From a virus: 64,000 bases of DNA. Below, piece after piece: positions 49,612 through 57,840 of this stretch (the first letter of the stretch is position 1; every line of letters begins with the position of its first letter). Under the pieces are notes generated by a model, which made no database searches, was not told where the DNA came from, and saw only the letters and a program-made list of their open reading frames with translations. The stretch spans positions 1-64,000 of IMG/VR virus record IMGVR_UViG_3300030061_001386; one strand, written 5' to 3'. Position numbers and translations under genes: made by a program.

Positions 49612-51513
49612 ATGAAATTAGGAAATGAAGTACTAGCAGAAACCGTAGAGAATATGAAGTATGCTAAGTGGCTAGAAACAGAACAACGAAAAGAAACATG
49701 GGATGAGATTTGCGATAGAAATCGGGATATGCATCTTAAACATATTAAACAAAAATTAGACTTAGATACAGATAATTCTGTTGTTGTTGCAACTAAATTA
49801 TATGAAGTGTATGAAGACTTTGTTAAGACTCGAAAGATACTTCCATCAATGCGTTCAATGCAGTTTGGCGGAAAGCCAATAGAAGTATCTCCAAATAGAA
49901 TATACAATTGTGCATTCTTACCAGTAGATAGTACGCTATCTTTTAGTGAAGCAATGTTCTTACTATTAGGTGGAACAGGAGTTGGCTTCTCGGTACAGAA
50001 ACATCACATTGACAAACTACCTGTTGTTAGAAAGCCTAGTACTGAAAGAACTTACAGATACAAAGTAGCAGACACAATAGAAGGTTGGGCTGAAGCGATT
50101 AGAGTACTCTTTGATAGTTACACAGGTAAGAGAACAACCATGCCTAGATTCGACTATTCTGATGTTAGACCTAAAGGTGCTAGACTCAAAACAACAGGTG
50201 GAAATGCACCCGGCCCTGAACCACTAAAGAAATGTATTGTTATCATTCAAGGAATGTTCAACGAGATGGAAGAAGGTCATAAGATTAAACCAATCGAAGC
50301 ACATGATATGATGTGCTATATTGCTGATACTGTTTTATCAGGCGGTATTCGCCGTTCTGCTTTAATCAGTTTATTCAGTGCTGATGATAGAGAGATGATT
50401 AATGCTAAAGCAGGTAACTTTGCAGAAGAAGGTAATGCTCAAAGATATAGAGCAAACAATTCAGCAGTTGTATTAAGGCATAGAGTTACTGAAGATTTCT
50501 TCAAAGAACTAATGTCTAATGTTGCTAATAGTTTCTCAGGCGAACCCGGAGTTTATCTAACCAATGACAAAGATTGGGGTACAAATCCTTGTGTAGAAAT
50601 TGGACTACGCCCGTATCAGTTCTGCAATCTTTGCGAGGTTAATGTATCCAATATTGAAAATGAAAATGATTTACTACAACGTGTAGAAGCGGCTACATTC
50701 TTAGGAACAGTACAAGCAACATATACTGACTTTCATTATCTTAGAGAAGTTTGGAGAAGAAACACCGAGAAAGACGCTCTTATTGGTATTGGTATGACAG
50801 GTATTGCTAGTAACAAAGTAGAAGGTTCTTGGTATAATAAAGCGGCAATGTTAGTTAAGACAACTAATGCTACTTACGCTAAGATGCTTGGTATTAACGA
50901 AGCCGCTAGAACTACATGCGTTAAACCCGCAGGAACAACTAGTTGTGTTTTAGGTACTTCTAGTGGTATTCATGCATGGTATGGTAAGTACTACATTAGG
51001 TCAGTTCGTGTAGGTAAGAGTGAAGCAATTTATCCTTACTTGTTAGACAAACTTCCTGATTTGGTTGAAGATGAAATAGGTAAAGAGGATGAGAGTGCAG
51101 TACTGTCTATACCACAAACTATTCCATACGACTATGTGACTACAAGAGCAGATGAAACTGCTTTGGAGATGTTAGAACGAGTAAAGTTTGTTTCTGAGAA
51201 TTGGGTTAAAACAGGTCATCGTAGAGGAAACAATGGTCACAATGTTTCAGCAACTGTTTTTGTTAAACCAACAGAATGGAAAGAAGTAACTCAATGGTTA
51301 TGGGATAATAGACATTCATACAATGGTATGTCTTTCCTACCTTATGATGGAGGAGAATACCCACAAGCCCCATTCGAAGAAATAGATGAAGAAAGATATA
51401 ACGAAATGGTCAAAAAACTACATCCAATAGATTTGACTGAAGTAGTAGAATTGGAGGATACCACCAACCTTCAGGGCGAAATAGCCTGTGCAGGTGGAGC
51501 ATGTGAAGTATAG
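49612..51513 (+). CDS. nrdJ: Adenosylcobalamin-dependent ribonucleoside triphosphate reductase (class II)
   Basis: 633 residues. Motifs of the monomeric class II enzyme: 'LPSMRSMQFGG', 'RIYNCAFLPV' (first redox Cys), 'LLGGTGVGFSVQ', 'NPCVEIGL' (thiyl-radical Cys near residue 326 with Asn and Glu partners), 'CNLCEVN', 'PAGTTSCVLGTSSGIHAWYG', and a C-terminal CAGGACEV with the CxxxxC shuttle pair. It makes dNTPs from NTPs with B12, without oxygen. Slightly shorter than the Lactobacillus enzyme. RBS AAAGGAGAG. Planktonic archaea and their viruses depend on host cobalamin for this. Confidence 0.9.
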   Translation: MKLGNEVLAETVENMKYAKWLETEQRKETWDEICDRNRDMHLKHIKQKLDLDTDNSVVVATKLYEVYEDFVKTRKILPSMRSMQFGGKPIEVSPNRIYNCAFLPVDSTLSFSEAMFLLLGGTGVGFSVQKHHIDKLPVVRKPSTERTYRYKVADTIEGWAEAIRVLFDSYTGKRTTMPRFDYSDVRPKGARLKTTGGNAPGPEPLKKCIVIIQGMFNEMEEGHKIKPIEAHDMMCYIADTVLSGGIRRSALISLFSADDREMINAKAGNFAEEGNAQRYRANNSAVVLRHRVTEDFFKELMSNVANSFSGEPGVYLTNDKDWGTNPCVEIGLRPYQFCNLCEVNVSNIENENDLLQRVEAATFLGTVQATYTDFHYLREVWRRNTEKDALIGIGMTGIASNKVEGSWYNKAAMLVKTTNATYAKMLGINEAARTTCVKPAGTTSCVLGTSSGIHAWYGKYYIRSVRVGKSEAIYPYLLDKLPDLVEDEIGKEDESAVLSIPQTIPYDYVTTRADETALEMLERVKFVSENWVKTGHRRGNNGHNVSATVFVKPTEWKEVTQWLWDNRHSYNGMSFLPYDGGEYPQAPFEEIDEERYNEMVKKLHPIDLTEVVELEDTTNLQGEIACAGGACEV

Positions 51514-51837
51514 ATGTTAATTAAAGAAAAAGATTTCCTTAACTTTGAGTATGTTATTAGGACTAGTGTAACTATCCCTCAAAGGGTTTGGTTAGATAAG
51601 AGTTTCAAACTATACAAGAGTGGTAATCTCAGATACAGTAAGTTGTATTATTCTATGGAACGTGCTGTTGTAGGAGGGCATAGTTCTTTCAAATCAATGG
51701 AAGAACTTGCCTCTCACATAGAAAGAGACGCATGGTATTTACACAATTATGGTGATGCCAAACATTGGGAAAAAGAAAATAAAAAGGTGAATAAAAATGG
51801 TAAAAATAAAAGTAATAATTCCCTCAGTGGGAGATGA
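51514..51837 (+). CDS. Protein following RNR, unknown
   Basis: 107 residues. The ATG follows the RNR stop with no gap. Basic; N-terminal beta pattern and a helical middle, C-terminal Lys/Asn-rich tail (KENKKVNKNGKNKSNN) that overlaps the next gene by 41 bases. Confidence 0.6.
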   Translation: MLIKEKDFLNFEYVIRTSVTIPQRVWLDKSFKLYKSGNLRYSKLYYSMERAVVGGHSSFKSMEELASHIERDAWYLHNYGDAKHWEKENKKVNKNGKNKSNNSLSGR

Positions 51838-53113
51838 CACAAGAAATTACACAACTAGTAGTTTTTTATTGAGGTCTTCAAAGAAACAATTGTTTCGTAG
51901 TATTTGGACTCCAAATCCCCCAACACATACAAATAAGTTTAGAACTCATAGAAATAGTGTAAATCAATTTGGGGAATTACAGTGGCAAGTAACTAGGCCA
52001 AGTCTATCAAATGTTAGAGGTGAACAAGACCCTATACTAACAAAAACTTCTACACTAATATCTAACACATTGTTAACTAAAGTACAGAATGAAAACTTCT
52101 TGAACACTATGACTTTCAAATACCATAACGGTGAAAGCATTATTGTTTATGGTCGAAAAGGTAGTGGACACCATATTGATGGAGTTAGGGTAAGTAAGAA
52201 AGACCTCGCAGTTGTTCTATCCAAGATAATAATACGTGGTGCGTTTGTAAGAGACGTACTTGTAATGGATGATTATATTGAAAAGGTTGTTCACTATCCA
52301 CCTAATGTTCTTCATGCTATTGAGAATAGAAGTAATTACAACTTTTATCATGTAGGTGAAAAGCATGAGGTGTTGATTAACACTAAAGTTATCAGTGAGA
52401 CTGAATGTGCATTAGAGATTTCAGAAGGTGTTTGGGGTGCTATTACTCTTAAGGATTTGAATGTCTTCATTAATACATTTAGATTTGGTCAATCAAAGTC
52501 CAAAACTTGGTACAGAGCAGACCCCTCAAAACTATGGCGATTACTAATGGGTAATATGCCTAGTCCAACAGAACTAAAGTTATGTGTAGCATGGTTAATG
52601 CAAAACAGAAAGCAGAATATGGTTGAAGACAGAGCAACAAAACTACTACATGATATGGATGCTGAATACCCAAACATTAGATTGGTTCAATTCAGAAACC
52701 CAATGAACAAGGCTCTATTCGTTAGAGGTAAAGTTGCTGATTGGGTTGTTGTTGATGAGAGGAAAGGTATGAAACTTGGTCATCAGAATGTTAACACATA
52801 CTTGATTAATGGTAAAGATTCAGACAATTCTAAAACTTGGAAAGGTCATTCACTCACTGGGCCAATATGTATTGATAATATCCATAGGAACTCAAGCATT
52901 GGCGACCAACTAACTGCTAGAGCATTAGCACTAATGAATGATGAAACATCTGCCAAGAGTATCTATACTATTGTTGATTACGTGAAGAAAGCATCTGAAA
53001 GAAACTTAGTAAACCCTGATAATTACCGTATGGATATGTCCAAACTAAACTCTTGGTCTAAACAGAAAGAACAGGACTATGCGGCAAAGAAAGCATTGGA
53101 GGCTAAAGCGTGA
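51797..53113 (+). CDS. 438-residue protein, possible E2-like C-terminal domain
   Basis: Alpha/beta protein with an internal basic section. In the last quarter, 'WKGHSLTGPICIDNIH' (Cys358), preceded by a beta-rich segment ('NKALFVRGKVADWVVVDE') and followed by a helix ('GDQLTARALALMND'), has the order strand-meander, turn, G-x-(I/V)-C-(I/L)-D, helix found at the active site of E2 ubiquitin-conjugating enzymes. The canonical HPN is absent. The gene lies between the ubiquitin-like and the E1-like genes and overlaps TFB by four bases. Only a fold prediction could decide; unknown otherwise. Confidence 0.45.
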   Translation: MVKIKVIIPSVGDDTRNYTTSSFLLRSSKKQLFRSIWTPNPPTHTNKFRTHRNSVNQFGELQWQVTRPSLSNVRGEQDPILTKTSTLISNTLLTKVQNENFLNTMTFKYHNGESIIVYGRKGSGHHIDGVRVSKKDLAVVLSKIIIRGAFVRDVLVMDDYIEKVVHYPPNVLHAIENRSNYNFYHVGEKHEVLINTKVISETECALEISEGVWGAITLKDLNVFINTFRFGQSKSKTWYRADPSKLWRLLMGNMPSPTELKLCVAWLMQNRKQNMVEDRATKLLHDMDAEYPNIRLVQFRNPMNKALFVRGKVADWVVVDERKGMKLGHQNVNTYLINGKDSDNSKTWKGHSLTGPICIDNIHRNSSIGDQLTARALALMNDETSAKSIYTIVDYVKKASERNLVNPDNYRMDMSKLNSWSKQKEQDYAAKKALEAKA

Positions 53114-53988
53114 AGTGTATGGAGTGTGGCTCAACTGAATCATCGTTTGATGATAGGTTGGGCTACCACATATGTTCTGATTGTGGTCTTGTGCTTAATG
53201 TCGAGATATTCGAGGAAACATCTAGTGCAATGGAATCAGATTCTAAATATGCTATGGGCAGTACAATACAATTCGGTAATAGAAGTAAAACGTCTGTAAA
53301 ACATAGTCTAAGACTCAACCATATTAAGACTGAGGCAAAGAGTAAGTTTTGGTCAGAAGGAGATATAGCAACTCACAATACATGTATGATGTATCTATCT
53401 CCTTACAAACCGTATAAACTCTCATTAAGAAGAGAGGTAGAACACTACTATCAAGAGTTACAACGAAATAGAGTATTAGTTGGTCTACCAATAGAAGTTA
53501 GAGCGGCAGGTTTAGCATACTTCATTCTAAAGGATGAAAGTATTTTCGTATCGCTCAAGTCTTTACAGAAAACAACAGGAGTTCATAGAAGTAAGATAAT
53601 GAGGGCTTCTAAAAAGATAGCCAAGTTCTATCGTAAGTCTCATATCTTTGGTGTTAGAAACGTTCATGATGTAGTGACTGTATGTTTAGATAAGTCAGGG
53701 GCAGATATCAAAGACAGAAAACCTGTTTATACATTCGTTGACTATGTATCTAACTATTATGAAACTGTTAACGTTAGAGTGGGTAATGGTGAAATCGCAG
53801 GAGCAGTATATATTGCATGTAAAATGTTAGATTACCCTGTATTACAGAGAGAACTAGCATCAACAGTCAATATTAGTGAAGTAACATTAAGAATACACAT
53901 AAAAAAAATATGTGAACTAATACAGATAGAAAGAACTATCTTGAATAAATATAATGTAAATAAAATAATTGGAGGAATAAGAGAATGA
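53110..53988 (+). CDS. tfb: Transcription initiation factor B (TFB/TFIIB-like)
   Basis: 292 residues from a GTG at 53110. N-terminal zinc ribbon CMECGS ... CSDCGLV (residues 3-26), a B-reader/linker-like acidic region, and two cyclin-fold repeats (about 105-195 and 200-285, the second with 'EIAGAVYIACKMLDYPV' and 'ASTVNISEVTLRIHIKKI', a helix-turn-helix that in TFB contacts the BRE). TFB bridges TBP-TATA and RNA polymerase. A viral copy can redirect host polymerase to viral promoters. Stop overlaps the E1-like start. Confidence 0.9.
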   Translation: MKCMECGSTESSFDDRLGYHICSDCGLVLNVEIFEETSSAMESDSKYAMGSTIQFGNRSKTSVKHSLRLNHIKTEAKSKFWSEGDIATHNTCMMYLSPYKPYKLSLRREVEHYYQELQRNRVLVGLPIEVRAAGLAYFILKDESIFVSLKSLQKTTGVHRSKIMRASKKIAKFYRKSHIFGVRNVHDVVTVCLDKSGADIKDRKPVYTFVDYVSNYYETVNVRVGNGEIAGAVYIACKMLDYPVLQRELASTVNISEVTLRIHIKKICELIQIERTILNKYNVNKIIGGIRE

Positions 53989-54575
53989 GAAAAGTAATGA
54001 TAATAGGAACAGGTGGAATTGGAAGTTATTTAGTTGACTTCCTATCGAGAATTGGTATTTATGACATAACAGTATTTGATGACGATAAGTTAGAAGAGAA
54101 GAATCTAACATATCAAAACTTCATGGCGGATATGGTAGGGCAGACAAAGGTTAATGCTCTCAATAATAGATTGAAGGTAAATGGGTTAAAACCTGTAAAG
54201 CCTCAACCGTATCAAGTATTAGTAGAGAAGCAATTGAAAGGGTATGACCTAGTAGTTTGTTGTGCTGATAACCTAGCAGTAAGGCGATTATTATATCGTC
54301 AAGGTTATGGTGATGATGCTAAAACTAAGTGGTTAGACTTGAGAGCGCAAGGCCGTAATGCGGCATTAATCTCTTACAAGGTTAACGCTAATCTCGTTGA
54401 TGATTTGTTAGCAGGTGCAGAAGGTTCATTCAGTTGTCAAGGCGGAGATTGGGATGGTAGTCCTGAACAAGTAAACTGTATGCAAGTTGCAATTGCAGGT
54501 ATTGCAGTACAGTGGATTCAAAGATGGTGGCAAGACAATGAGAACGTTGCTGATAAAATGGTGGTGAATGTTTGA
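53985..54575 (+). CDS. Minimal E1/ThiF/MoeB-like adenylating enzyme
   Basis: 196 residues. Rossmann GTGGIGS at residues 8-14, then 'FDDDKLEEKNLTYQNF' (31-46) with the Asp, Asn40 and Gln44 of the ATP site, Lys55 in 'VGQTKVNAL', and 'CCADN' at 92-96. Cys151 (FSCQGG) and Cys165 (VNCMQ) are catalytic-cysteine candidates. The CxxC zinc pairs of MoeB/ThiF are absent and the length is that of a bare adenylation domain, like phage- and plasmid-borne ThiF proteins. It is expected to adenylate the C-terminal Gly of a ubiquitin-like protein; the one at 49239 is the natural partner. Translation is coupled to TFB by ATGA overlap. Confidence 0.85.
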   Translation: MRKVMIIGTGGIGSYLVDFLSRIGIYDITVFDDDKLEEKNLTYQNFMADMVGQTKVNALNNRLKVNGLKPVKPQPYQVLVEKQLKGYDLVVCCADNLAVRRLLYRQGYGDDAKTKWLDLRAQGRNAALISYKVNANLVDDLLAGAEGSFSCQGGDWDGSPEQVNCMQVAIAGIAVQWIQRWWQDNENVADKMVVNV

Positions 54576-54802
54576 GAGCCGCTTCTAAGATACATGTCGA
54601 GTATGAAGTACTGAAGCATCTTATGGATAGAATAGACTTAACAGAATTAGAAGAGAAGATGTGTCCTTCAGGTGACAAGACAGCAGAGAAAAGATTCTTG
54701 GATGGGGCTGACTCTGTTTCTTCTCTTATCAATAATATGATGAGTAGAAGATTACATAGATTACCAAAGACACATTCTGCATACAAGGAGAAAGGAGAAT
54801 GA
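54572..54802 (+). CDS. Small helical protein, unknown
   Basis: 76 residues from a TTG overlapping the E1 stop. Helical with charged ends; one Cys (MCPSGD). No family recognised. An alternative start is the Met at residue 18. Confidence 0.55.
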   Translation: MRAASKIHVEYEVLKHLMDRIDLTELEEKMCPSGDKTAEKRFLDGADSVSSLINNMMSRRLHRLPKTHSAYKEKGE

Positions 54803-55071
54803 AATACATCTGCTTTTCAATATTAGGAAAGACTCTTTGTGGTAAAGAGGATGAGCCTGTTCCCGAACACTTGGCAGATAGCAGAAGGTTCTGCAATGAC
54901 TGTGTTCAAGTAATGTGGAGAGAACAGTACAGGCGAAGAATAAAGAGTGGTGTAAGTGCTTTTAGTAAAACTACAACAGTAGTAGAATCTAAAACAGAAA
55001 CCAAGGTCGAGAGTAAACAAATACTCAGGCCAATAAAAACATTAAGACATTATATGAAGGTGAAAATATGA
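54799..55071 (+). CDS. Zinc protein with basic tail
   Basis: 90 residues. Cys at 5, 14, then 'RRFCNDCVQVMW' (CxxC); Lys/Thr/Val-rich tail. ATGA overlaps both ends. Confidence 0.65.
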   Translation: MKYICFSILGKTLCGKEDEPVPEHLADSRRFCNDCVQVMWREQYRRRIKSGVSAFSKTTTVVESKTETKVESKQILRPIKTLRHYMKVKI

Positions 55072-55307
55072 GTGATGAAGAGAATATAGAAGACATAGAT
55101 GAACAAATGATTGACGAAGTTATGAATGTAATTTCAACAGACGGATATTACCAACAAGCAGAGATAGTAAAGGTTACTTGTCCTGTTTGTGGTGAGGAGT
55201 TCTTAGGAACTAAAAGACATGCAGGTGGATTCATTGCGGGTCATCGAGCCTATCATGAGTTTGTTAACAGTCAAGATATAATTATAGATAATATGGGGGG
55301 AATATAA
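55068..55307 (+). CDS. C2H2-like zinc-finger protein
   Basis: 79 residues. Acidic N-terminus, then 'VTCPVCGEEFLGTKRHAGGF' and IAGHRAYHEFV: CxxC followed by His-rich spacing as in C2H2 fingers. Adjacent to the next gene by TAATG. Confidence 0.7.
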   Translation: MSDEENIEDIDEQMIDEVMNVISTDGYYQQAEIVKVTCPVCGEEFLGTKRHAGGFIAGHRAYHEFVNSQDIIIDNMGGI

Positions 55308-55450
55308 TGGGAAAGATGGGAAGAAAGTTTCAAGAGATGCGTGATGATTATGAGCAAGCATTACTTGATGGAAAAATAAATGAAAGTCTAACGTTTTCTA
55401 ATTGGATTCAATTAGAGAGAGCGTCAGCAAAGAAAAATGAGGAGGAATAA
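55307..55450 (+). CDS. 47-residue helical protein
   Basis: ATG at 55307 overlapping the previous stop, TAA at 55450. Charged helix ('KMGRKFQEMRDDYEQALLDG') with 'FSNWIQLERAS'. Ends just before the RBS of the JAMM gene, which it contains (GAGGAGGAATAA). Confidence 0.6.
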   Translation: MGKMGRKFQEMRDDYEQALLDGKINESLTFSNWIQLERASAKKNEEE

Positions 55451-55452
55451 AA

Positions 55453-55962
55453 ATGGAAAAAGAAGTAACAGAAAATGAAAAGGCAATGAAGGAGTTTGAT
55501 TGGAAACAGCACATAAGAGATGTGCATAATGATATGGCAGATGATATAGAATATCTCTTCCCTAACAATTCCACTGAAGCCTTCTTGACAGCAATATGGA
55601 AAATGTCAATAGATACATTAGAAGGAATGGAAGTACAAGTAATTGTTGATGATAAAGATGATTTATACATCAGTAGTGGCGACCCATCCTATGTATCATT
55701 CGAAGGACATGAAGATGAACTAGTAAACGGCGCACCGATGAGAATACCAATTAAGTGTTGGATTCACACTCATCCTTTTGGTCAGGCTTATTTCAGTTCA
55801 ACTGATTGGTCAACAATTAACACTTGGAAACCTATACTAAAGTCTGCTATTGTTCTTGGTGATAACCAATATCTAGCATTCAATCCTGAAACTATTGTAG
55901 CAAAGAAAGTTTTCTATGGGCTATTAGAACAACAGAGTTCATACAGTGGGGAAGAAGAATGA
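55453..55962 (+). CDS. JAB/JAMM metalloprotease-like protein
   Basis: 169 residues. The signature H-x-H-x7-S-x2-D is complete: His105, His107, Ser115 and Asp118 in 'WIHTHPFGQAYFSSTDWS', with Glu57 or Glu60 as the upstream general base candidate. JAMM proteins cleave after the C-terminal Gly of ubiquitin-like proteins or remove them from targets. In lambda-like phages a JAB domain occurs in tail assembly, but here the gene lies in the early operon near TFB and E1, so processing of the Gly-Gly-Tyr protein is the better explanation. AGGAGG precedes the ATG. Confidence 0.85.
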   Translation: MEKEVTENEKAMKEFDWKQHIRDVHNDMADDIEYLFPNNSTEAFLTAIWKMSIDTLEGMEVQVIVDDKDDLYISSGDPSYVSFEGHEDELVNGAPMRIPIKCWIHTHPFGQAYFSSTDWSTINTWKPILKSAIVLGDNQYLAFNPETIVAKKVFYGLLEQQSSYSGEEE

Positions 55963-56189
55963 GATTGATTAGTCTAGTAACTAATTCAGGTGTCACTACT
56001 CTAAAGGTAGATGATATTAGTGGGTATTGTGTTAATGAAGAAGCACAAGGTATGTTGAAGAAAAACACATATCTCACTGATATTCATATGATTAGTGGTA
56101 CTATATTTACTAGTCATATGACTGAAGCACAACTTCATGCGTTTGAAGATGTGATGCACGAAAGAAGGAAGGCGAAAGAAGATGAGTGA
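55959..56189 (+). CDS. Small protein, unknown
   Basis: 76 residues, beta-rich first two thirds, charged helix at the end. ATGA overlap with the JAMM gene suggests a linked role, but no motif is present. Confidence 0.6.
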   Translation: MRLISLVTNSGVTTLKVDDISGYCVNEEAQGMLKKNTYLTDIHMISGTIFTSHMTEAQLHAFEDVMHERRKAKEDE

Positions 56190-56367
56190 AATAGAAGAGA
56201 TAGTAATAGGAAAGTTAAGGCAACGAGCCGAAATAGGTAAGAGGAAGTATAATACTACTATGGAAAGAAAAGACTTGACTCGAAAAGCATGGTTAATCCA
56301 TGCTCAGGAAGAGGCTTTGGATTTAGCAGTATATCTACAAAAATGTATAATATTGGAGGAAGAATAA
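56182..56367 (+). CDS. MazG-like small protein
   Basis: 61 residues. 'GKRKYNTTMERKDLTRKAWL' and the following IHAQEEALDLAVYLQKCI match the core of small phage MazG-type proteins (KYG..L.R.D ... HA.EE..D...YL). MazG-like enzymes hydrolyse NTPs and could keep nucleotide pools suitable for replication; the second metal-binding helix is short here. Confidence 0.65.
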   Translation: MSEIEEIVIGKLRQRAEIGKRKYNTTMERKDLTRKAWLIHAQEEALDLAVYLQKCIILEEE

Positions 56368-56727
56368 ATGAATAGAAGAACGGGATTGATAGATAAAAAA
56401 TTGATAGAAGATGCGAATGATGTAGCGAAGAATGTTAAAACACTAGTAAAACATAACACGGAACTGTTAGACCTTGTTTGTTTTATGAGGAAAATGTTGG
56501 ATGACTGTATGATTACCAAGAATGGTATGACTGAACAGATTGATTTCTCTAACAAGAAATTAGATAGGGCATTTACTATTATGATGGAAGTACAACACGA
56601 AAAAGACATACTTAAGGAATTAAAACGCCAAGAAAAGACTGATAACCTACATGTTGAAGGGGTAATTGCATTTGATGGTGGCTCAGAGCCTACCATTGAT
56701 GCTTTTTATGACGAGGAAGAAATATGA
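56368..56727 (+). CDS. Coiled-coil protein, unknown
   Basis: 119 residues, helical with heptads ('VKTLVKHNTELLDLVCFMRK'), acidic C-terminus. GGAGGAAG precedes the ATG. Overlaps the lipoprotein gene by ATGA. Confidence 0.6.
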   Translation: MNRRTGLIDKKLIEDANDVAKNVKTLVKHNTELLDLVCFMRKMLDDCMITKNGMTEQIDFSNKKLDRAFTIMMEVQHEKDILKELKRQEKTDNLHVEGVIAFDGGSEPTIDAFYDEEEI

Positions 56728-57215
56728 GTGATGAAAGATTAACTATGGAAAACAGCAGACAAACAACTCTTAAGGAGTTTGGATTTGTATTCTTAATTCT
56801 TACAACTTTGTTAGCAGGATGTACAATCCCTACACCTGATGAAGTGTTTGATGAAGAAGCAGAAGCACCCAAAGAATGGACAACCATTAATGGTACGTTC
56901 ACATTTTTAATTAACGACAGTAATAACTCAACACAGCAAACTGTTTGGTTGGATGTTAATACTACTTATGGGTTGATTGAGTTAGATTATTTTCATTATA
57001 ATGTAACCCATCTTAGTTTTGATATTGTGAATAACTCTGTTATATTTAACAACTATTCATTTAACATTGAAGGTCATTTACTACAAGATAGTCTACTATG
57101 GAATACAGGATACGCACCACAATTTGGGAATGCAACACTTATGTTTGCTACTTTCCCATTCGATGTAACAGTTGAATATGAAGTAAAATATCGTGTATGG
57201 AATGGTAGAGAATGA
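56724..57215 (+). CDS. Predicted lipoprotein with many N-glycosylation sites
   Basis: 163 residues. Signal sequence 'FGFVFLILTTLLAGC' with lipobox LLAGC (Cys33). After Cys33 the chain is acidic then beta-rich with about eight N-x-(S/T) sites (for example NGT, NST, NTT, NVT, NYS, NAT), fitting an externally exposed archaeal glycoprotein. Short N-terminal extension before the hydrophobic core; Met8 is an alternative start. An early viral surface lipoprotein may block superinfection or alter the host envelope. Confidence 0.75.
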   Translation: MSDERLTMENSRQTTLKEFGFVFLILTTLLAGCTIPTPDEVFDEEAEAPKEWTTINGTFTFLINDSNNSTQQTVWLDVNTTYGLIELDYFHYNVTHLSFDIVNNSVIFNNYSFNIEGHLLQDSLLWNTGYAPQFGNATLMFATFPFDVTVEYEVKYRVWNGRE

Positions 57216-57613
57216 AAAAGAAAGCAGTAACTGTTCAGTTCCCTGCTCCGCTTCCTGCGGAGATAGAGTGTCCTATTTGTTTAGGCAACAAATGTATTGT
57301 TTGTGAAATGAGTGGTAAAATAAAACTAGTAGTTGATGCTAAAGTCCCAATACAAAAGGCATTGATAATAAAGTATGTTGCTAACAACATTAACTCAATA
57401 AGTTCAGAACTATCTAAGAACTATGGTTTAGTTCCTGAGATAGAAACTATGGAAGTTTTTGAACATCCTGAGAATAGAACATATGAGATAATTAAGATTA
57501 GTAGTTTAGGGGGCGTGGTGTATATCGCCACAAGAGTAGATGACGTTGAAGGAATTAGAACGTTCACCTCTCTAAAAGATTTGAATAGATTTAAGGAAGG
57601 TTGGTACGAATGA
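57212..57613 (+). CDS. Zinc-motif protein, unknown
   Basis: 133 residues. 'ECPICLGNKCIVCEMSGKI' at about residues 20-38 has the CxxC...CxxC spacing of a DnaJ-type or rubredoxin-like knuckle. The remainder is alpha/beta. Overlaps neighbours by ATGA. Confidence 0.65.
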   Translation: MKKKAVTVQFPAPLPAEIECPICLGNKCIVCEMSGKIKLVVDAKVPIQKALIIKYVANNINSISSELSKNYGLVPEIETMEVFEHPENRTYEIIKISSLGGVVYIATRVDDVEGIRTFTSLKDLNRFKEGWYE

Positions 57614-57840
57614 GTAAAGAATTAGAAACGGTATTAAGAATACCAAGAAATGCGACAATGGAAATGATAGTAAAGAAAGGACAATACTACAAAATAGATG
57701 TAGTAGATGTTAGGTGGTACACTAATGGTAAACCGTCTAGAAAAGGAATCCGAATGAACATGGATGAACTAGATGTTTTACTGAAAGGTTTGACTAAGAT
57801 TAATGATAATTATAAGGTGAACTCCGATGAGTCTAATTAG
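57610..57840 (+). CDS. Small protein before DNA ligase
   Basis: 76 residues from the ATG at 57610, which overlaps the upstream stop. Beta-rich, basic middle. Overlaps the ligase start by 14 bases. Unknown. Confidence 0.6.
   Translation: MSKELETVLRIPRNATMEMIVKKGQYYKIDVVDVRWYTNGKPSRKGIRMNMDELDVLLKGLTKINDNYKVNSDESN

Noticed and set aside
51514-51837. E2-like role for the protein after RNR
   Set aside because: It has no cysteine in a suitable context; only the larger following protein has a candidate site.
55453-55962. JAB protein as a lambda-K-like tail protein
   Set aside because: The NlpC/P60 partner domain is absent and the gene is on the early strand, far from the tail block.
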